In this document: positions 36,844 through 45,928 of the stretch, in pieces | Position numbering within the stretch: the stretch's first letter is position 1 | Layout: every line of letters starts with the position of its first letter | From: Ancylobacter defluvii | GTDB lineage: Bacteria > Pseudomonadota > Alphaproteobacteria > Rhizobiales > Xanthobacteraceae | Direction of reading: 5' to 3' | Assembly: GCF_018390605.1 (NCBI RefSeq) | Contig: NZ_JAHBGD010000005.1 | Location: forward strand, 744,001 to 808,000 | DNA length: 64,000 nucleotides | Notes under the pieces: generated by a model | Told to the model about the DNA's origin: nothing | Database searches by the model: none | What the model saw: the letters and a program-made list of their open reading frames with translations, nothing else | Translations under genes and position numbers: made by a program

Positions 36844-37167
36844 ATGAGCACGTTCGATAAGCGCGAAGATGCGTTCGAAGCCAAGTTCGCCCATGACGAG
36901 TCGCTGAAGTTCAAGGCGCATGCCCGTCGCAACCGTGCGCTCGGGCTGTGGGCCGCCGGAAAGCTCGGACTTTCCAGCGAAGAAGCCACCACCTACGCAC
37001 AGTCGCTGATCGAGGCGGATCTGGAGCAGGCGGGCGACGAGGAAATCTACGCCAAGCTGAAGGCCGATTTCGATGCCAAAGGCCTCGATATTTCCGAGCA
37101 TCGCATCCGCCGGACGATGGAGGATTTGCTCTCCGAGGCCCTCGCATCGATCAAGGCCGAGCGCTGA
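36844..37167 (+). CDS. F1-ATPase inhibitor zeta subunit (DUF1476)
   Basis: A 107-residue helical protein of the DUF1476 family, the zeta subunit that inhibits ATP hydrolysis by the F1FO-ATP synthase in alphaproteobacteria (shown for Paracoccus). The N-terminal STFDKREDAFEAKFAHDESL is the conserved inhibitory segment; the rest is the usual helical bundle with RRNRALGLWAAGKLGLS. The family is restricted to alphaproteobacteria, which supports the taxonomy. A possible sigma-70 promoter is just upstream. AGGGAAA precedes the ATG. Confidence 0.95.
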   Translation: MSTFDKREDAFEAKFAHDESLKFKAHARRNRALGLWAAGKLGLSSEEATTYAQSLIEADLEQAGDEEIYAKLKADFDAKGLDISEHRIRRTMEDLLSEALASIKAER

Positions 37168-37203
37168 TCGCCGGCATCCAGGCGACCATCTCGCTACACT
37201 ATC

Positions 37204-37243
37204 GGCCGGTCCGCGCCACTCTCGGGAGTGAACGGGGCCGGCC
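37204..37243 (+). terminator. Compound hairpin after the zeta inhibitor gene
   Basis: Outer pairing GGCCGG/CCGGCC encloses an inner stem CACTC-TCGG-GAGTG. It lies about 40 bases after the stop; the following sequence TTGTCGTTGT is only mildly T-rich. Confidence 0.4.
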
Positions 37244-37378
37244 TTGTCGTTGTGCGGGCTGACGCCAGCCTTTCGGCAACCATTTTTCCGGCTTTCCGTT
37301 GCAGCGCAGCGGATTTGCAGGCATTGGAGAGGCTCGCCGCCGCGGCGTGAGGGACGGGCGGTGCGGGAGAGGCCGCCG

Positions 37379-38323
37379 ATGTGGATCGCGAGGTCGTTGC
37401 TGACTGCCGGGCTGATGCTCGCCGGTGCCGGCCTTGCCGCTGCCGCCCCGGCCACCCTTACCGCCCCGGCCGACCTGCGCGCCGGCCCCGGCCTGCGCTA
37501 CGACGTAATCGGCCGACTGCCGGCCGGCACCGCGGTGGAGGCGACCATCTGCTCCGGCGACTGGTGCCGGACGCAATATGGCTATGTGAATGCCGGTCTG
37601 ATCGGCCGAAGCGACATGCCTGCGGCCGTCCTGCCGGTGGATCCCGTCGGTCCGGCTGGTTCCGCAATGCCTAACACCCGGCCGGGCAGTGCCGTTTCCA
37701 TGACGGGGACCCGCACCACCATCGGCACGGTGAATGTGCGGGCGGGCGCGGGCACCGATTTTGAGATCGTGAGGACACTGCCGGACGCGACCTCGGTCAC
37801 GGTGCAGGGCTGCACCAATGGCTGGTGTCAGATCGATGGCGGTTATGTGAGCCTCTATGTGCTGTCGCGCGGACCGGTGCAGCAGGTCCTGCCTCCCGAG
37901 GCTCAGCCGCCTCTTCCCGGTCCCTCTTCGCCTCCGGCCATGGCTGCCGGCCAACCCTCCGTTCCCGGCTTGGCCAATGCACAGGGTGTAGCGACGCCGG
38001 GAAGCAACGCAACCACCACCGCGAACACCAATGTCCGCGCCGGTCCGGGGGCCGGCTATGAACGGCTCGGCACATTGCCCGCCGGCTCTCCGGTCACCAT
38101 CGAATCCTGCGCCGAAGGCTGGTGCCGGACGCAATATGGCTATGTGAGCGCCCGGCTGGTCGGGCGCGCGCCGGCAGCGCGCTTCAGAGCGGGGGCGACC
38201 CGGCCGCGTGCCGCCATGCGGGCACCGACGCTGGGCTATTGGGGCGCGCGGCCCAGCTACTGGGGCGGGCGGCCAAGCTATTGGCGGCCGCATCCGGCCT
38301 ATCCGCTGCCTGAACGGACCTGA
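37379..38323 (+). CDS. Secreted protein with three bacterial SH3 domains
   Basis: A 314-residue exported protein. Signal peptide to about residue 26 (LLTAGLMLAGAGLAAAAP). Three SH3_3 domains follow, each with the form N/D-RAGPG-...-LP-GT-V...C-GWCR-Q-GYV: about residues 29-80, 110-165 and 215-268, joined by proline- and serine-rich linkers. The tail has YWGARPSYWGGRPSYWRPHP repeats. Such domains usually bind cell-wall peptides. GGAGAGG before ATG 37379 fixes the start. The next gene is a one-domain relative with a similar tail, so the two are a paralogous pair. Confidence 0.85.
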   Translation: MWIARSLLTAGLMLAGAGLAAAAPATLTAPADLRAGPGLRYDVIGRLPAGTAVEATICSGDWCRTQYGYVNAGLIGRSDMPAAVLPVDPVGPAGSAMPNTRPGSAVSMTGTRTTIGTVNVRAGAGTDFEIVRTLPDATSVTVQGCTNGWCQIDGGYVSLYVLSRGPVQQVLPPEAQPPLPGPSSPPAMAAGQPSVPGLANAQGVATPGSNATTTANTNVRAGPGAGYERLGTLPAGSPVTIESCAEGWCRTQYGYVSARLVGRAPAARFRAGATRPRAAMRAPTLGYWGARPSYWGGRPSYWRPHPAYPLPERT

Positions 38324-38494
38324 GTACTGCCAAGCACCCCTGCACGCACCCCGATAGCGCCTCCAGTCGCGGTTTCGTGACACTTGCAAAGTGAAACCAA
38401 CGGCCTCCTGCACCGTTGAAGCGGGGGCAGTGACGTGGCCGGCATGGCCGGCAACAGGGCGGCATCGCTGGTTCCGCCCGCGAAGGAGGTTTCC

Positions 38495-39157
38495 ATGCGT
38501 ATGCGGACGACATTGTTGACCGCCGTCGGCCTGCTTCTGGCCGGAATGGCCACGGCCGAGGCGCGGCCGGCCACTGCCACCAACGCTCTCAATGTGCGCA
38601 GCGGGCCGGGTACCGGCTATCAGGTGGTCGCCACCCTCCCGGCCGGCGCGCGCGTCGATGTCGGCGGCTGCACCAGCAACAACTGGTGCCAGATCGGCGG
38701 CGGCTATGTCAGCGCCAGCTATCTGGCATTCGGCGGCTCCCGCGTCGCCGTCAGCCCCGGCTATTATGACGGCTACTATGGCGACCCGGCGCTGGGCGTC
38801 GGTGCCTTTGCGCTCGGCGTCGGCGTCGGCTCCGCCTGGGGCGGACCGGGCTATTGGGGCGGCCCCGGCTATTACTGGGGCGGGCCCCGCTATCGCAATT
38901 GGGGTCCCGGCCGCTATTACGGGCCGCGTCAAGGCTATTGGCGCGGCGGTCCCGCCTGGCGCGGCCGCCCGGCCTATTGGAACGGTGGCCCTCGGCAGGG
39001 CTGGCGCGGTGCTCCGCCGCCCGCCTGGCGCGGCGGCTATGCCGGTCCTCGCCCGGGGATGTACCGGCCGCAGGCCGGTCCGGGCTGGCGAGGCGGCTAT
39101 GGCGGACCGCGACCCGTTATGTACCGTCCGCAAATCGGCGGCATGCGCCGGCCGTGA
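38495..39157 (+). CDS. Secreted SH3-domain protein with Gly/Tyr/Trp/Arg-rich tail
   Basis: A 220-residue exported protein. Signal peptide to about residue 23 (TTLLTAVGLLLAGMATAEA), one SH3_3 domain at about 25-80 (ALNVRSGPGTGYQVVATLPA, then NNWCQIGGGYVSA), and a long low-complexity C-terminus of GYW, GPGYWGG and WRGG repeats with no charged acid residues. The tail may be sticky or disordered at the cell surface. AAGGAGG before ATG 38495 is an excellent ribosome-binding site. It shares domain and tail style with the preceding gene. Confidence 0.85.
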   Translation: MRMRTTLLTAVGLLLAGMATAEARPATATNALNVRSGPGTGYQVVATLPAGARVDVGGCTSNNWCQIGGGYVSASYLAFGGSRVAVSPGYYDGYYGDPALGVGAFALGVGVGSAWGGPGYWGGPGYYWGGPRYRNWGPGRYYGPRQGYWRGGPAWRGRPAYWNGGPRQGWRGAPPPAWRGGYAGPRPGMYRPQAGPGWRGGYGGPRPVMYRPQIGGMRRP

Positions 39158-39163
39158 CCAACG

Positions 39164-39195
39164 AAAAAGGGCCGGCTCGAAATACGAGCTGGCCC
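39164..39195 (-). terminator. Rho-independent terminator of purB
   Basis: Arms of 11 bases at 39169-39179 and 39185-39195 (GGGCCGGCTCG, one G-T pair) around a 5-base loop. On the minus strand the stem is followed by TTTTT (39168-39164). It lies about 40 bases after the purB stop and between convergent genes. Confidence 0.85.
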
Positions 39196-39233
39196 AATCA
39201 TTTGACGCGAAACCCTGATGCGGCGCATCAGCT

Positions 39234-40553
39234 TCAGGCGTGGCCGAACACCCGCTTGAAGATGGTATCGACATGCTTGAGGTGGTAGCCGAGGTCGAAC
39301 TTCTCGGCGATCTCCTCGGCGGAGAGATAGTTGCGCACGTCGGCGTCGTTGGTGAGCAGGGTCTGGAACTCGCCCTCGCCACGCCAGACAGGCATGGCGT
39401 TACGCTGCACCAGCCGATAGGCATCCTCGCGCGAGGCGCCCTTCTGGGTGAGCGCCAGCAGAACCCGCTGCGAATGTACCAGCCCGCCGAGCCGGTCGAG
39501 ATTCTTCTGCATCGTTTCCGGGTAGACCAGCAGTTTCTCCACCACGCCCGCCAGCCGGTTCAGCGCGAAGTCGAGGGTGACGGTGGCGTCCGGCCCAATC
39601 ATCCGCTCCACCGAGGAATGCGAAATGTCCCGCTCGTGCCAGAGCGCCACATTCTCCAGCGCCGGCGTGACCATGCCGCGCACCAGCCGGGCGAGCCCGG
39701 TGATGTTCTCGGTGAGCACAGGGTTGCGCTTGTGCGGCATCGCCGAGGAGCCCTTCTGGCCGGGCGAGAAGAACTCCTCCGCTTCCAGCACCTCGGTGCG
39801 CTGCAGATGGCGGATCTCGATGGCGACGCGCTCCATCGAGGAGGCGACGACGCCGAGCGCGGCGAAATAGGCGGCATGGCGGTCGCGCGGGATCACCTGC
39901 GTCGAGACCGGCTCGACCTTCAGCCCCATTTTGGCGGCGACATATTCCTCAACCCGCGGGTCGATCTGCGCGAAGGTACCGACCGCGCCGGAAATGGCGC
40001 AGGTGGCGACTTCCTCCCGCGCCGCGACGAGGCGGGCGCGGTTGCGCTGGAATTCGGCATGCGCCTGGGCAAGCTTGAGCCCGAAAGTGGTCGGCTCGGC
40101 GTGGATGCCGTGCGAGCGGCCGATGGTCGGGGTCAGCTTGTGCTCGAAGGCGCGGGCCTCCAGCGCCTTCAGCAGCCGGTCGGTATCGGCGATCAGGATA
40201 TCGGCGGCCCGCACCAGCTGCACGTTGAGGCAGGTGTCGAGAATATCCGACGAGGTCATGCCCTGGTGCACGAAGCGCGCCTCCGGGCCGACGATCTCGG
40301 CGAGATGGGTGAGGAAGGCGATGACGTCGTGCTTGGTGACCGCCTCGATCTCGTCGATGCGGGCGACGTCGAAGGTAGCGTCCTTCGCCTTTTCCCAGAT
40401 CTTCGCCGCCGCCTCCTTCGGCACCACGCCGAGCTCGGCCAGCGCGTCGGTCGCGTGGGCCTCGATCTCGAACCAGATGCGGAAGCGGGTCTGCGGCTCC
40501 CAGATGGCGGCCATCTCGGGACGGGTATAGCGCGGGATCACGGGCGTGCTCAC
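39234..40553 (-). CDS. purB: Adenylosuccinate lyase
   Basis: A 439-residue lyase acting twice in purine synthesis (SAICAR to AICAR, adenylosuccinate to AMP). The start VIPRYTRPEMAAIWEPQTRF is typical; catalytic motifs are FVHQGMTSSDILDTCLN, TIGRSHGIHAEPTTFGLKLA and the signature loop SSAMPHKRNPVLTENI with the mobile serine. Length is normal. It is separate from the purC-SQL group by three unrelated rightward genes, and rpe follows it upstream... in transcription order rpe lies behind it on the same strand. Confidence 0.98.
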   Translation of the reverse strand: MSTPVIPRYTRPEMAAIWEPQTRFRIWFEIEAHATDALAELGVVPKEAAAKIWEKAKDATFDVARIDEIEAVTKHDVIAFLTHLAEIVGPEARFVHQGMTSSDILDTCLNVQLVRAADILIADTDRLLKALEARAFEHKLTPTIGRSHGIHAEPTTFGLKLAQAHAEFQRNRARLVAAREEVATCAISGAVGTFAQIDPRVEEYVAAKMGLKVEPVSTQVIPRDRHAAYFAALGVVASSMERVAIEIRHLQRTEVLEAEEFFSPGQKGSSAMPHKRNPVLTENITGLARLVRGMVTPALENVALWHERDISHSSVERMIGPDATVTLDFALNRLAGVVEKLLVYPETMQKNLDRLGGLVHSQRVLLALTQKGASREDAYRLVQRNAMPVWRGEGEFQTLLTNDADVRNYLSAEEIAEKFDLGYHLKHVDTIFKRVFGHA

Positions 40554-40638
40554 TCAATTGCGTGACGGACGCCGCGCATTAGCAGATAGGCGCCCGCGCG
40601 ACAAATGCGGGTGCCGCAGAGGTGGTCGGACGGGAGCG

Positions 40639-41325
40639 TCAGACCAGGGTGCCGAGTACCCGTTCCGCTGCGTCGCGGATGCCGGCGATGTTGCCGGCAT
40701 AGGCTTGGGCGCCGCCCTTGAATACCGCCGAGCCGGCCACCAGCACCGTGCCGCCGGCGGCGGCGCAGAGCGGAGCGGTTTCCGCCGTCACTCCGCCATC
40801 GATCTCGATCTCGATGGCGCGGTCGCCAATCATCGCCTTGATCTGGCGGACCTTGTCCATCATCGGCACCAGGAAGGCCTGGCCGCCGAAGCCGGGATTG
40901 ACAGTCATCACCAGCACCAGATCGACAAGGTCGAGCACATGCTCGACCGCGCTGGCCGGCGTGGCCGGGTTGAGGGCGACGCCGGCCTTCTTGCCGAGCG
41001 CGCGGATATGCTGGAGCGAGCGGTGGAGGTGCGGGCCGGCCTCGGCATGCACGGTGATGAGGTCGGCGCCGGCTTTGGCGAAGGCGTCGAGATAGGGATC
41101 GGCCGGCGCGATCATCAGATGCACGTCGAAGAACTTGGGCGTCAGCGGGCGGATCGCCTTCACCACATCCGGGCCGAAGGAGATGTTCGGCACGAAATGC
41201 CCGTCCATGACGTCGATATGCACCCAGTCGGCACCGGCGGCGTCGATGGCGCGCACCTCCTCGCCGAAGCGGGCGAAGTCGCTCGCCAGGATGGAGGGGG
41301 CAATGATGAGCGGGTGGGCGGCCAT
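40639..41325 (-). CDS. rpe: Ribulose-phosphate 3-epimerase
   Basis: A 228-residue TIM-barrel enzyme interconverting ribulose 5-phosphate and xylulose 5-phosphate (pentose phosphate or Calvin cycle). Visible marks: [35 protein letters not shown] with metal-binding His and Asp, [10 protein letters not shown]-like [13 protein letters not shown], and [20 protein letters not shown] precedes ATG 41325. It is 85 bases upstream of purB on the same strand, and may share its transcript. Confidence 0.97.
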   Translation of the reverse strand: MAAHPLIIAPSILASDFARFGEEVRAIDAAGADWVHIDVMDGHFVPNISFGPDVVKAIRPLTPKFFDVHLMIAPADPYLDAFAKAGADLITVHAEAGPHLHRSLQHIRALGKKAGVALNPATPASAVEHVLDLVDLVLVMTVNPGFGGQAFLVPMMDKVRQIKAMIGDRAIEIEIDGGVTAETAPLCAAAGGTVLVAGSAVFKGGAQAYAGNIAGIRDAAERVLGTLV

Positions 41326-41438
41326 GGCGGTCTCCTCGCGATCTCCTGGCGGATCACTTTGGCGGTCTTGCCGACGGCGGCGCCGTAGCACTGGCGTCCG
41401 GCCAATGCAATGACGGCGGCCGGGTGGGTGCCAAGGAA

Positions 41439-41534
41439 AAGGCCGGGACAGTGCCCGGCCTTGCAGGTGGGAACGGCCGCTGTGAGGCGTCGTCGGGGAG
41501 GCGAGGGAAGGCCGGCCACTGCGGCCGACCTTCC
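41439..41534 (-). terminator. Tandem terminator hairpins of the betaine/proline importer operon
   Basis: Hairpin one (transcribed first) has 12-base arms at 41506-41517 and 41523-41534, one mismatch. Hairpin two has perfect 9-base arms AAGGCCGGG (41439-41447) and CCCGGCCTT (41454-41462), followed on the minus strand by TTTTCCTT. They lie directly after the binding-protein stop. Confidence 0.85.
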
Positions 41535-41552
41535 GACACGTTGAAACGGGAA

Positions 41553-42419
41553 CTACTTCGACCAGGCTTCGACCTTGGCCTTGTTGGCGGCGACCCAGGC
41601 CTTGGCGGTGGCCGCCGGGTCGGCGCCGGGCTTGTTGTTCTCCACCATCACCGCCTGCTCGTCGGCGAGCGAGAGGGTGAAATTGTCGAGGATCTTGTAG
41701 GCCTCGGGCGCCTCGGTCTTCAGCTTGGTCGAGACCACGGTGTTCACCGTCTCTTCGCCGCCGAACACGCCCTTGGGATCGGTGAGATACTTCAGGTCCC
41801 AGGTCGCGAACATCCAGTGCGGCGTCCAGGTGGTGATGACGATCGGCTCCTTCTTGGCGTAGGCGTCCTTCAGCGCCGCCACCATGGTGGCGTCCGAGCC
41901 CTCGACCAGCTTCACCGGCAGGGCATAGTCCTTGATCGCCTTCTCGGATGCCTTCATCAGCCCGGCGCCGGGATCGATGCCGATCACCTTGCCGCCGAAC
42001 TTGGCCGGGTCCTTCTTGATGTCCTCGATGGTGGCGATATCGACATAGGTCGGCACCGCCCAGCCGATCTTGGCGCCGGTGACGTTCGGGCCGAGATCGG
42101 CCACCTTGTCCTTCAGCTTGGCATAGTAGGCCGCATGAGTGGCCGGCAGCCAGGCGGCGACCATGGCATCGGCCTCGTCGGTGGCCACCGCCTGCCACAT
42201 GGCGGCGCCGGACAGCGGCACGATCTTGACCTTGTAGCCCTTCTCCTCCAGCGCCGCCTTGACGATGTTGGTCGCGACCACCGCGTCCGACCATTCGACA
42301 TAGGCGATGGTGAGGTCCTTCTTCTCCGCCTGGGCGGCGCTGAAGGCGAAGCTCAGGGCGGTGGCGGCGAGAAGGGCTGTCTTGGCTGCCGTCTTCGCTA
42401 GTCTACCGAGGATGGACAT
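41553..42419 (-). CDS. proX: Glycine betaine/proline-type ABC substrate-binding protein (ProX/OpuAC)
   Basis: A 288-residue periplasmic binder. Signal peptide of about 31 residues ([18 protein letters not shown], then EKK). The mature part starts [20 protein letters not shown], and the tryptophan-rich ligand sites [20 protein letters not shown] and [17 protein letters not shown] are typical of aromatic-cage quaternary-amine binders. It is the last gene of a leftward ATPase-permease-binder operon and is followed by tandem terminators. Ligand (betaine, choline or proline betaine) is not resolvable. Confidence 0.93.
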   Translation of the reverse strand: MSILGRLAKTAAKTALLAATALSFAFSAAQAEKKDLTIAYVEWSDAVVATNIVKAALEEKGYKVKIVPLSGAAMWQAVATDEADAMVAAWLPATHAAYYAKLKDKVADLGPNVTGAKIGWAVPTYVDIATIEDIKKDPAKFGGKVIGIDPGAGLMKASEKAIKDYALPVKLVEGSDATMVAALKDAYAKKEPIVITTWTPHWMFATWDLKYLTDPKGVFGGEETVNTVVSTKLKTEAPEAYKILDNFTLSLADEQAVMVENNKPGADPAATAKAWVAANKAKVEAWSK

Positions 42420-42494
42420 AGGCTGTCTCCAGTCTGGAAGGGGGAAGGTTGCTTGCCGGAAGTCCGTTGTGTCGCTTCCGTTGGGGGCACGTAT

Positions 42495-43343
42495 TCACGC
42501 CTTGTCGCGTCGCATGTGGCGGGCGATGTGCTGGGTGATGCGATCGAGGATGACGGCCAGCACCACGATGGCGATGCCGGCCTGGAAGCCCTGGCCCGCC
42601 TCCAGTCGCTGGATCGCCTTCCACACCTCGCCGCCGAGGCCGCCGGCGCCGATCATCGCCGCGATCACCACCATGGAGAGCGCCAGCATGATGGTCTGGT
42701 TGATACCGGCCATGATGGTGGGGATGGCGAGCGGCAGTTGCACCTTGAACAGCTTCTGCCAGCGCGAGGAGCCGAAGGCATCTGCGGCCTCCACCAGTTC
42801 GGGCGGCGTCTGCATGATGCCGAGTGCGGTGAGGCGGATGGTCGGCGGCATGGCGAAGACGATGGTGGCGAAGCAGGCCGACACCGCGCCGAGCCCGAAG
42901 AACGGGATGGCCGGGATGAGATAAACGAAGCTCGGCATGGTCTGCATCATGTCGAGCGCCGGTGCGACGACCCGCCAGAACCTTTTGCTCACCGCCGCGC
43001 CGATGCCGATCGGGATGCCGATGGCGAGCGCGAACAGCGTCGACACCAGCACCAGCACCAGCGACTGCATGGTGGCACGCCACAGTTCGAGGTTCCACAG
43101 GAAGGCGAAGCCGACCACGGTGAACAGGGCGATGCGGATCGTGGTCAGCCGCCAGGCTGCGAGGCCGAAGGCGATGATCACCAGCCAGGGCGGCAGATCG
43201 ACCAGGAAATCGGTGGTCGCCTCGATGCCGGTGCCGACGACGGCGCTGAGCGCGCGGGTGACGCCGGAGAAATGCGCGGTCGCCCAGTCCAGCGCGATGT
43301 CGCACCATTCGGCGAGGGGGATGCGCGGGATTTCGAAAGCCAT
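42495..43343 (-). CDS. proW: Glycine betaine/proline ABC permease (ProW)
   Basis: A 282-residue permease with a long N-terminal part and about seven hydrophobic segments. The C-terminal permease domain has SLVLVLVSTLFALAIGIPIG, MQTMPSFVYLIPAIPFFGLG and the EAA loop ELVEAADAFGSSRWQKLFKV. ATG 43343 is preferred because GAGGGGG is correctly spaced from it; ATG 43349 is two codons upstream. It starts 12 bases after the ATPase stop. Confidence 0.93.
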   Translation of the reverse strand: MAFEIPRIPLAEWCDIALDWATAHFSGVTRALSAVVGTGIEATTDFLVDLPPWLVIIAFGLAAWRLTTIRIALFTVVGFAFLWNLELWRATMQSLVLVLVSTLFALAIGIPIGIGAAVSKRFWRVVAPALDMMQTMPSFVYLIPAIPFFGLGAVSACFATIVFAMPPTIRLTALGIMQTPPELVEAADAFGSSRWQKLFKVQLPLAIPTIMAGINQTIMLALSMVVIAAMIGAGGLGGEVWKAIQRLEAGQGFQAGIAIVVLAVILDRITQHIARHMRRDKA

Positions 43344-43354
43344 CGCCATCCCCC

Positions 43355-44554
43355 TCAATGCACCGGTTGCGAATGACGGCGCGCCAGGGTCGCCACCAGG
43401 TCGGCATTGGCGATCACCCCGCGCAGACTTCGATCTGCGTCGATCACGGCGATCTCGCCGCGCCCGGTGGCGAGCTTGGCCACCGTCTCGTTGAGCGTCG
43501 CCGAAGTCGGCACACAGGCCTGCGTGTCGCTGAGCAGCAGGCGCAGCTCGGTGTCGCCGGCCGCCTTCAGCGTGTCGGCGTCGACCGTGCCCTGGAAGCG
43601 GCCATCCTGGCACACGACGGTCATCACCGGCTCGCCGCTCTGCGTGAGGCTGGCGAGCGCCTCCGCCGCCGTCGCGTGCCACGGCTTCACCGCCGCCGGC
43701 GCCCGCATCGCATCGCCGGCGGTGACGACGCCAAGCACGTCGATATGCTCGACGAAGCGGCGCACATAATCGTCGGCCGGATTGGCGAGGAAGTCGGCGG
43801 CCGTGCCCTGCTGTACGACGCGGCCATCCTTCATCAGCACGATGCGTCCGCCCAGCGCGATCGCCTCGTCGAGGTCGTGGCTTACAAAGACGATGGTCTT
43901 TTTCAGCCGCTTCTGCAGCGCGACGAGTTCCTGCTGCATGTCGCGGCGGATCAGCGGGTCGAGGGCGCTGAACGCCTCGTCCATCAACAGCACGTCGGGA
44001 TCGAGCGCCAGCGCGCGGGCGAGGCCGGCGCGCTGCTGCATGCCGCCGGAGAGCTGCGAGGGGTAGTGCTGGTCCCAGCCTTTCAGCCCGACCGTCTCCA
44101 GCGCCGTCATTGCCCGCTCGTGGCGCGCGGCCGCCGGGACGCCCTGGATCTCCAGCCCGTATTCGACATTCTTGACGATGGTGCGGTGAGGGAACAGCGC
44201 GAATTGCTGGAACACCATGCCGAAGCGGGTGCGGCGGAACTCCATCAGCTCCCGCTCGCTCAGTTTGGTGACGTCGACATCATCAACGAACACCGAGCCG
44301 GCGGTGGGCTCGATCAGCCGGTTGATGCAGCGCAGGCAGGTCGATTTGCCCGATCCCGACAGGCCCATGACCACCAGGATCTCGCCCTCGGCGATGTCGA
44401 AGCTGACATCCTGCAGCCCGACGACCGCGCCGGTCGCCTTCTGGATCTCGGCACGGCTTTGACCGGCCTTCAGCAGCGAAAGCGCCGCGTCTGCCTTGTC
44501 GGCGAAGATCTTGGTCAGTCCACTGACCTTGATGCGTGGCCGGTTCAGCGTCAT
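43355..44554 (-). CDS. proV: Glycine betaine/proline ABC ATP-binding protein with CBS-type C-terminus (ProV)
   Basis: A 399-residue ATPase. The N-terminal part includes the QuaT-class FADKADAALSLLKAGQSRAEI segment (in part), then Walker A GLSGSGKS, Q-loop MVFQQFALFPHRT, signature LSGGMQQR, Walker B LLMDEAFSALDPL (an E-A in place of the usual E-P, normal for this class) and VSHDLDEAIALG. The last 120 residues form a CBS-like pair (DGRFQGTVDADTL and IAVIDADRSLRGVI) that senses ionic strength in OpuA/ProV homologues. ATG 44554 opens the operon. Confidence 0.94.
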   Translation of the reverse strand: MTLNRPRIKVSGLTKIFADKADAALSLLKAGQSRAEIQKATGAVVGLQDVSFDIAEGEILVVMGLSGSGKSTCLRCINRLIEPTAGSVFVDDVDVTKLSERELMEFRRTRFGMVFQQFALFPHRTIVKNVEYGLEIQGVPAAARHERAMTALETVGLKGWDQHYPSQLSGGMQQRAGLARALALDPDVLLMDEAFSALDPLIRRDMQQELVALQKRLKKTIVFVSHDLDEAIALGGRIVLMKDGRVVQQGTAADFLANPADDYVRRFVEHIDVLGVVTAGDAMRAPAAVKPWHATAAEALASLTQSGEPVMTVVCQDGRFQGTVDADTLKAAGDTELRLLLSDTQACVPTSATLNETVAKLATGRGEIAVIDADRSLRGVIANADLVATLARRHSQPVH

Positions 44555-44716
44555 GCGCACCCCTTTTCGCTGAGGGGAGTGTCCGGCGCATGCCTGCCAT
44601 GCCGATTGGACAGATGCGACAAGCGCGGCAATCAAACACGACAAAAGCGTGTCAGGCCGTCGCCGTTATTGCGCCGGCCGCAATAGCGCCCGTCGGCCGC
44701 CGCTCAGGATACCTCC

Positions 44717-45733
44717 TCAACGCTCCCAGCTGTCGCGCCAGGAGGGGATCGCGCCGGGCTGCGGCAGCGCGCTCGCCTCGTAGACGCCGCGGGCGCAGGC
44801 GCGGGCGAGCGCCTCCACCGCGGCGACGCCGATCCAGGCGAGGTCGCGCACCGGCTCGGCGAGCGGCTTGAAGCCGGTGGCGGCGGCGAAAACCGTGTCG
44901 CCGTCGAGTGGCGTATGCACCGGCCAGATGGCGCGGGCGAGCCCATCCTGCGCCATCACCGCAAGGCGCTTGCATTGCGCCTTGGTCAGCACCGCATCGG
45001 TGGCGACGATGGCGATGGTGGTGTTCGCGAGCGTGGCCGCCGCCGGCTCCTCGACCGCCGGTATGCCCTTCATCGGCGGGGCGAGGCGCGGGGCGGGCAG
45101 GGGGGACGGCAGGCCGAGGCCGCCGAACTCGCCGTCCCGCTCGAAAGGCGCGGCCCAGAAATGCGGGCCGTCGCCGACATTCACCGAACCGACAGCGTTC
45201 ACCGCGACGATGGCGCCCACCATATGGCCGCTGGCCGCCCTCACCGAGGCCGAGCCCAGCCCGCCCTTGAGAATGGCCGTGGTGGCGCCGGTGCCGGCGC
45301 CGACGGTGCCGAGCGGGAAATCCAGCCCCGCATTCCCGGCGGCCCGGTAGCCGAGGTCGCGATAGGGGGCGAAGCGGCCCCAGTTCTTGTCGCCGCCATT
45401 GATGAGGTCGAACAGCACGCAGCCGGGCACGATGGGGATGCGGGCATCGCCGATGGCAAAGCCGATTCCCTGTTCGGCGAGGGCGGCCATCACTCCGGCG
45501 CAGGCATCGATGCCGAAGGCGGAGCCGCCGCTCAGCGTCAGCGCATGCACGGCGTCGACGGTAGTATCGGGCGCGAGCAGGTCGGTCTCGCGCGTGCCGG
45601 GTCCGCCGCCGCGCACATCCACCGAGGCGGTGGTCGGCCGGTCGAACACCACCGTGGTGACCCCGGAGGCGAGAGCGAGGTCGGTGGCGTTGCCGACCTT
45701 CAGCCCGGCGACGTCGGTGATCAGATTTCGCAT
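44717..45733 (-). CDS. P1-family (DmpA-like) aminopeptidase
   Basis: A 338-residue peptidase-family S58 protein. The start RNLITDVAGLKVGNATDLAL and the motifs DVRGGGPGTRETDLL, ALTLSGGSAFGIDACAGVM and GTVGAGTGATTAILKGGLGS match the self-processing DmpA/BapA beta-peptidyl aminopeptidase fold; the precursor is cut to expose a Ser/Thr nucleophile. Family members cleave N-terminal D- or beta-amino acids from peptides. AGGGAGAGG before ATG 45733 fixes the start. Neighbours give no functional hint; it may be monocistronic. Confidence 0.9.
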   Translation of the reverse strand: MRNLITDVAGLKVGNATDLALASGVTTVVFDRPTTASVDVRGGGPGTRETDLLAPDTTVDAVHALTLSGGSAFGIDACAGVMAALAEQGIGFAIGDARIPIVPGCVLFDLINGGDKNWGRFAPYRDLGYRAAGNAGLDFPLGTVGAGTGATTAILKGGLGSASVRAASGHMVGAIVAVNAVGSVNVGDGPHFWAAPFERDGEFGGLGLPSPLPAPRLAPPMKGIPAVEEPAAATLANTTIAIVATDAVLTKAQCKRLAVMAQDGLARAIWPVHTPLDGDTVFAAATGFKPLAEPVRDLAWIGVAAVEALARACARGVYEASALPQPGAIPSWRDSWER

Positions 45734-45928
45734 CGGCCTACCTCTCCCTAACTCACTACCCGCTACTCGCACGGCCATCACATCCCGGCGATGGTGGAAA
45801 TCGCCGCATTGCATTCGCCGCCGTGGCCGTGCATTGGACGCAGGTCGGACTGACGCACGGCCGGCACGGGAGGCGATCCGGATCGCGATTTGGATCGCCA
45901 GTCAATTCGCTCACGGGTGCCAAGGTCA

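Noticed and set aside
41326-42294. Upstream extension of the rpe frame
   Set aside because: It is an out-of-frame reading of proX and the terminator hairpins; ATG 41325 has a good ribosome-binding site and the standard N-terminus.
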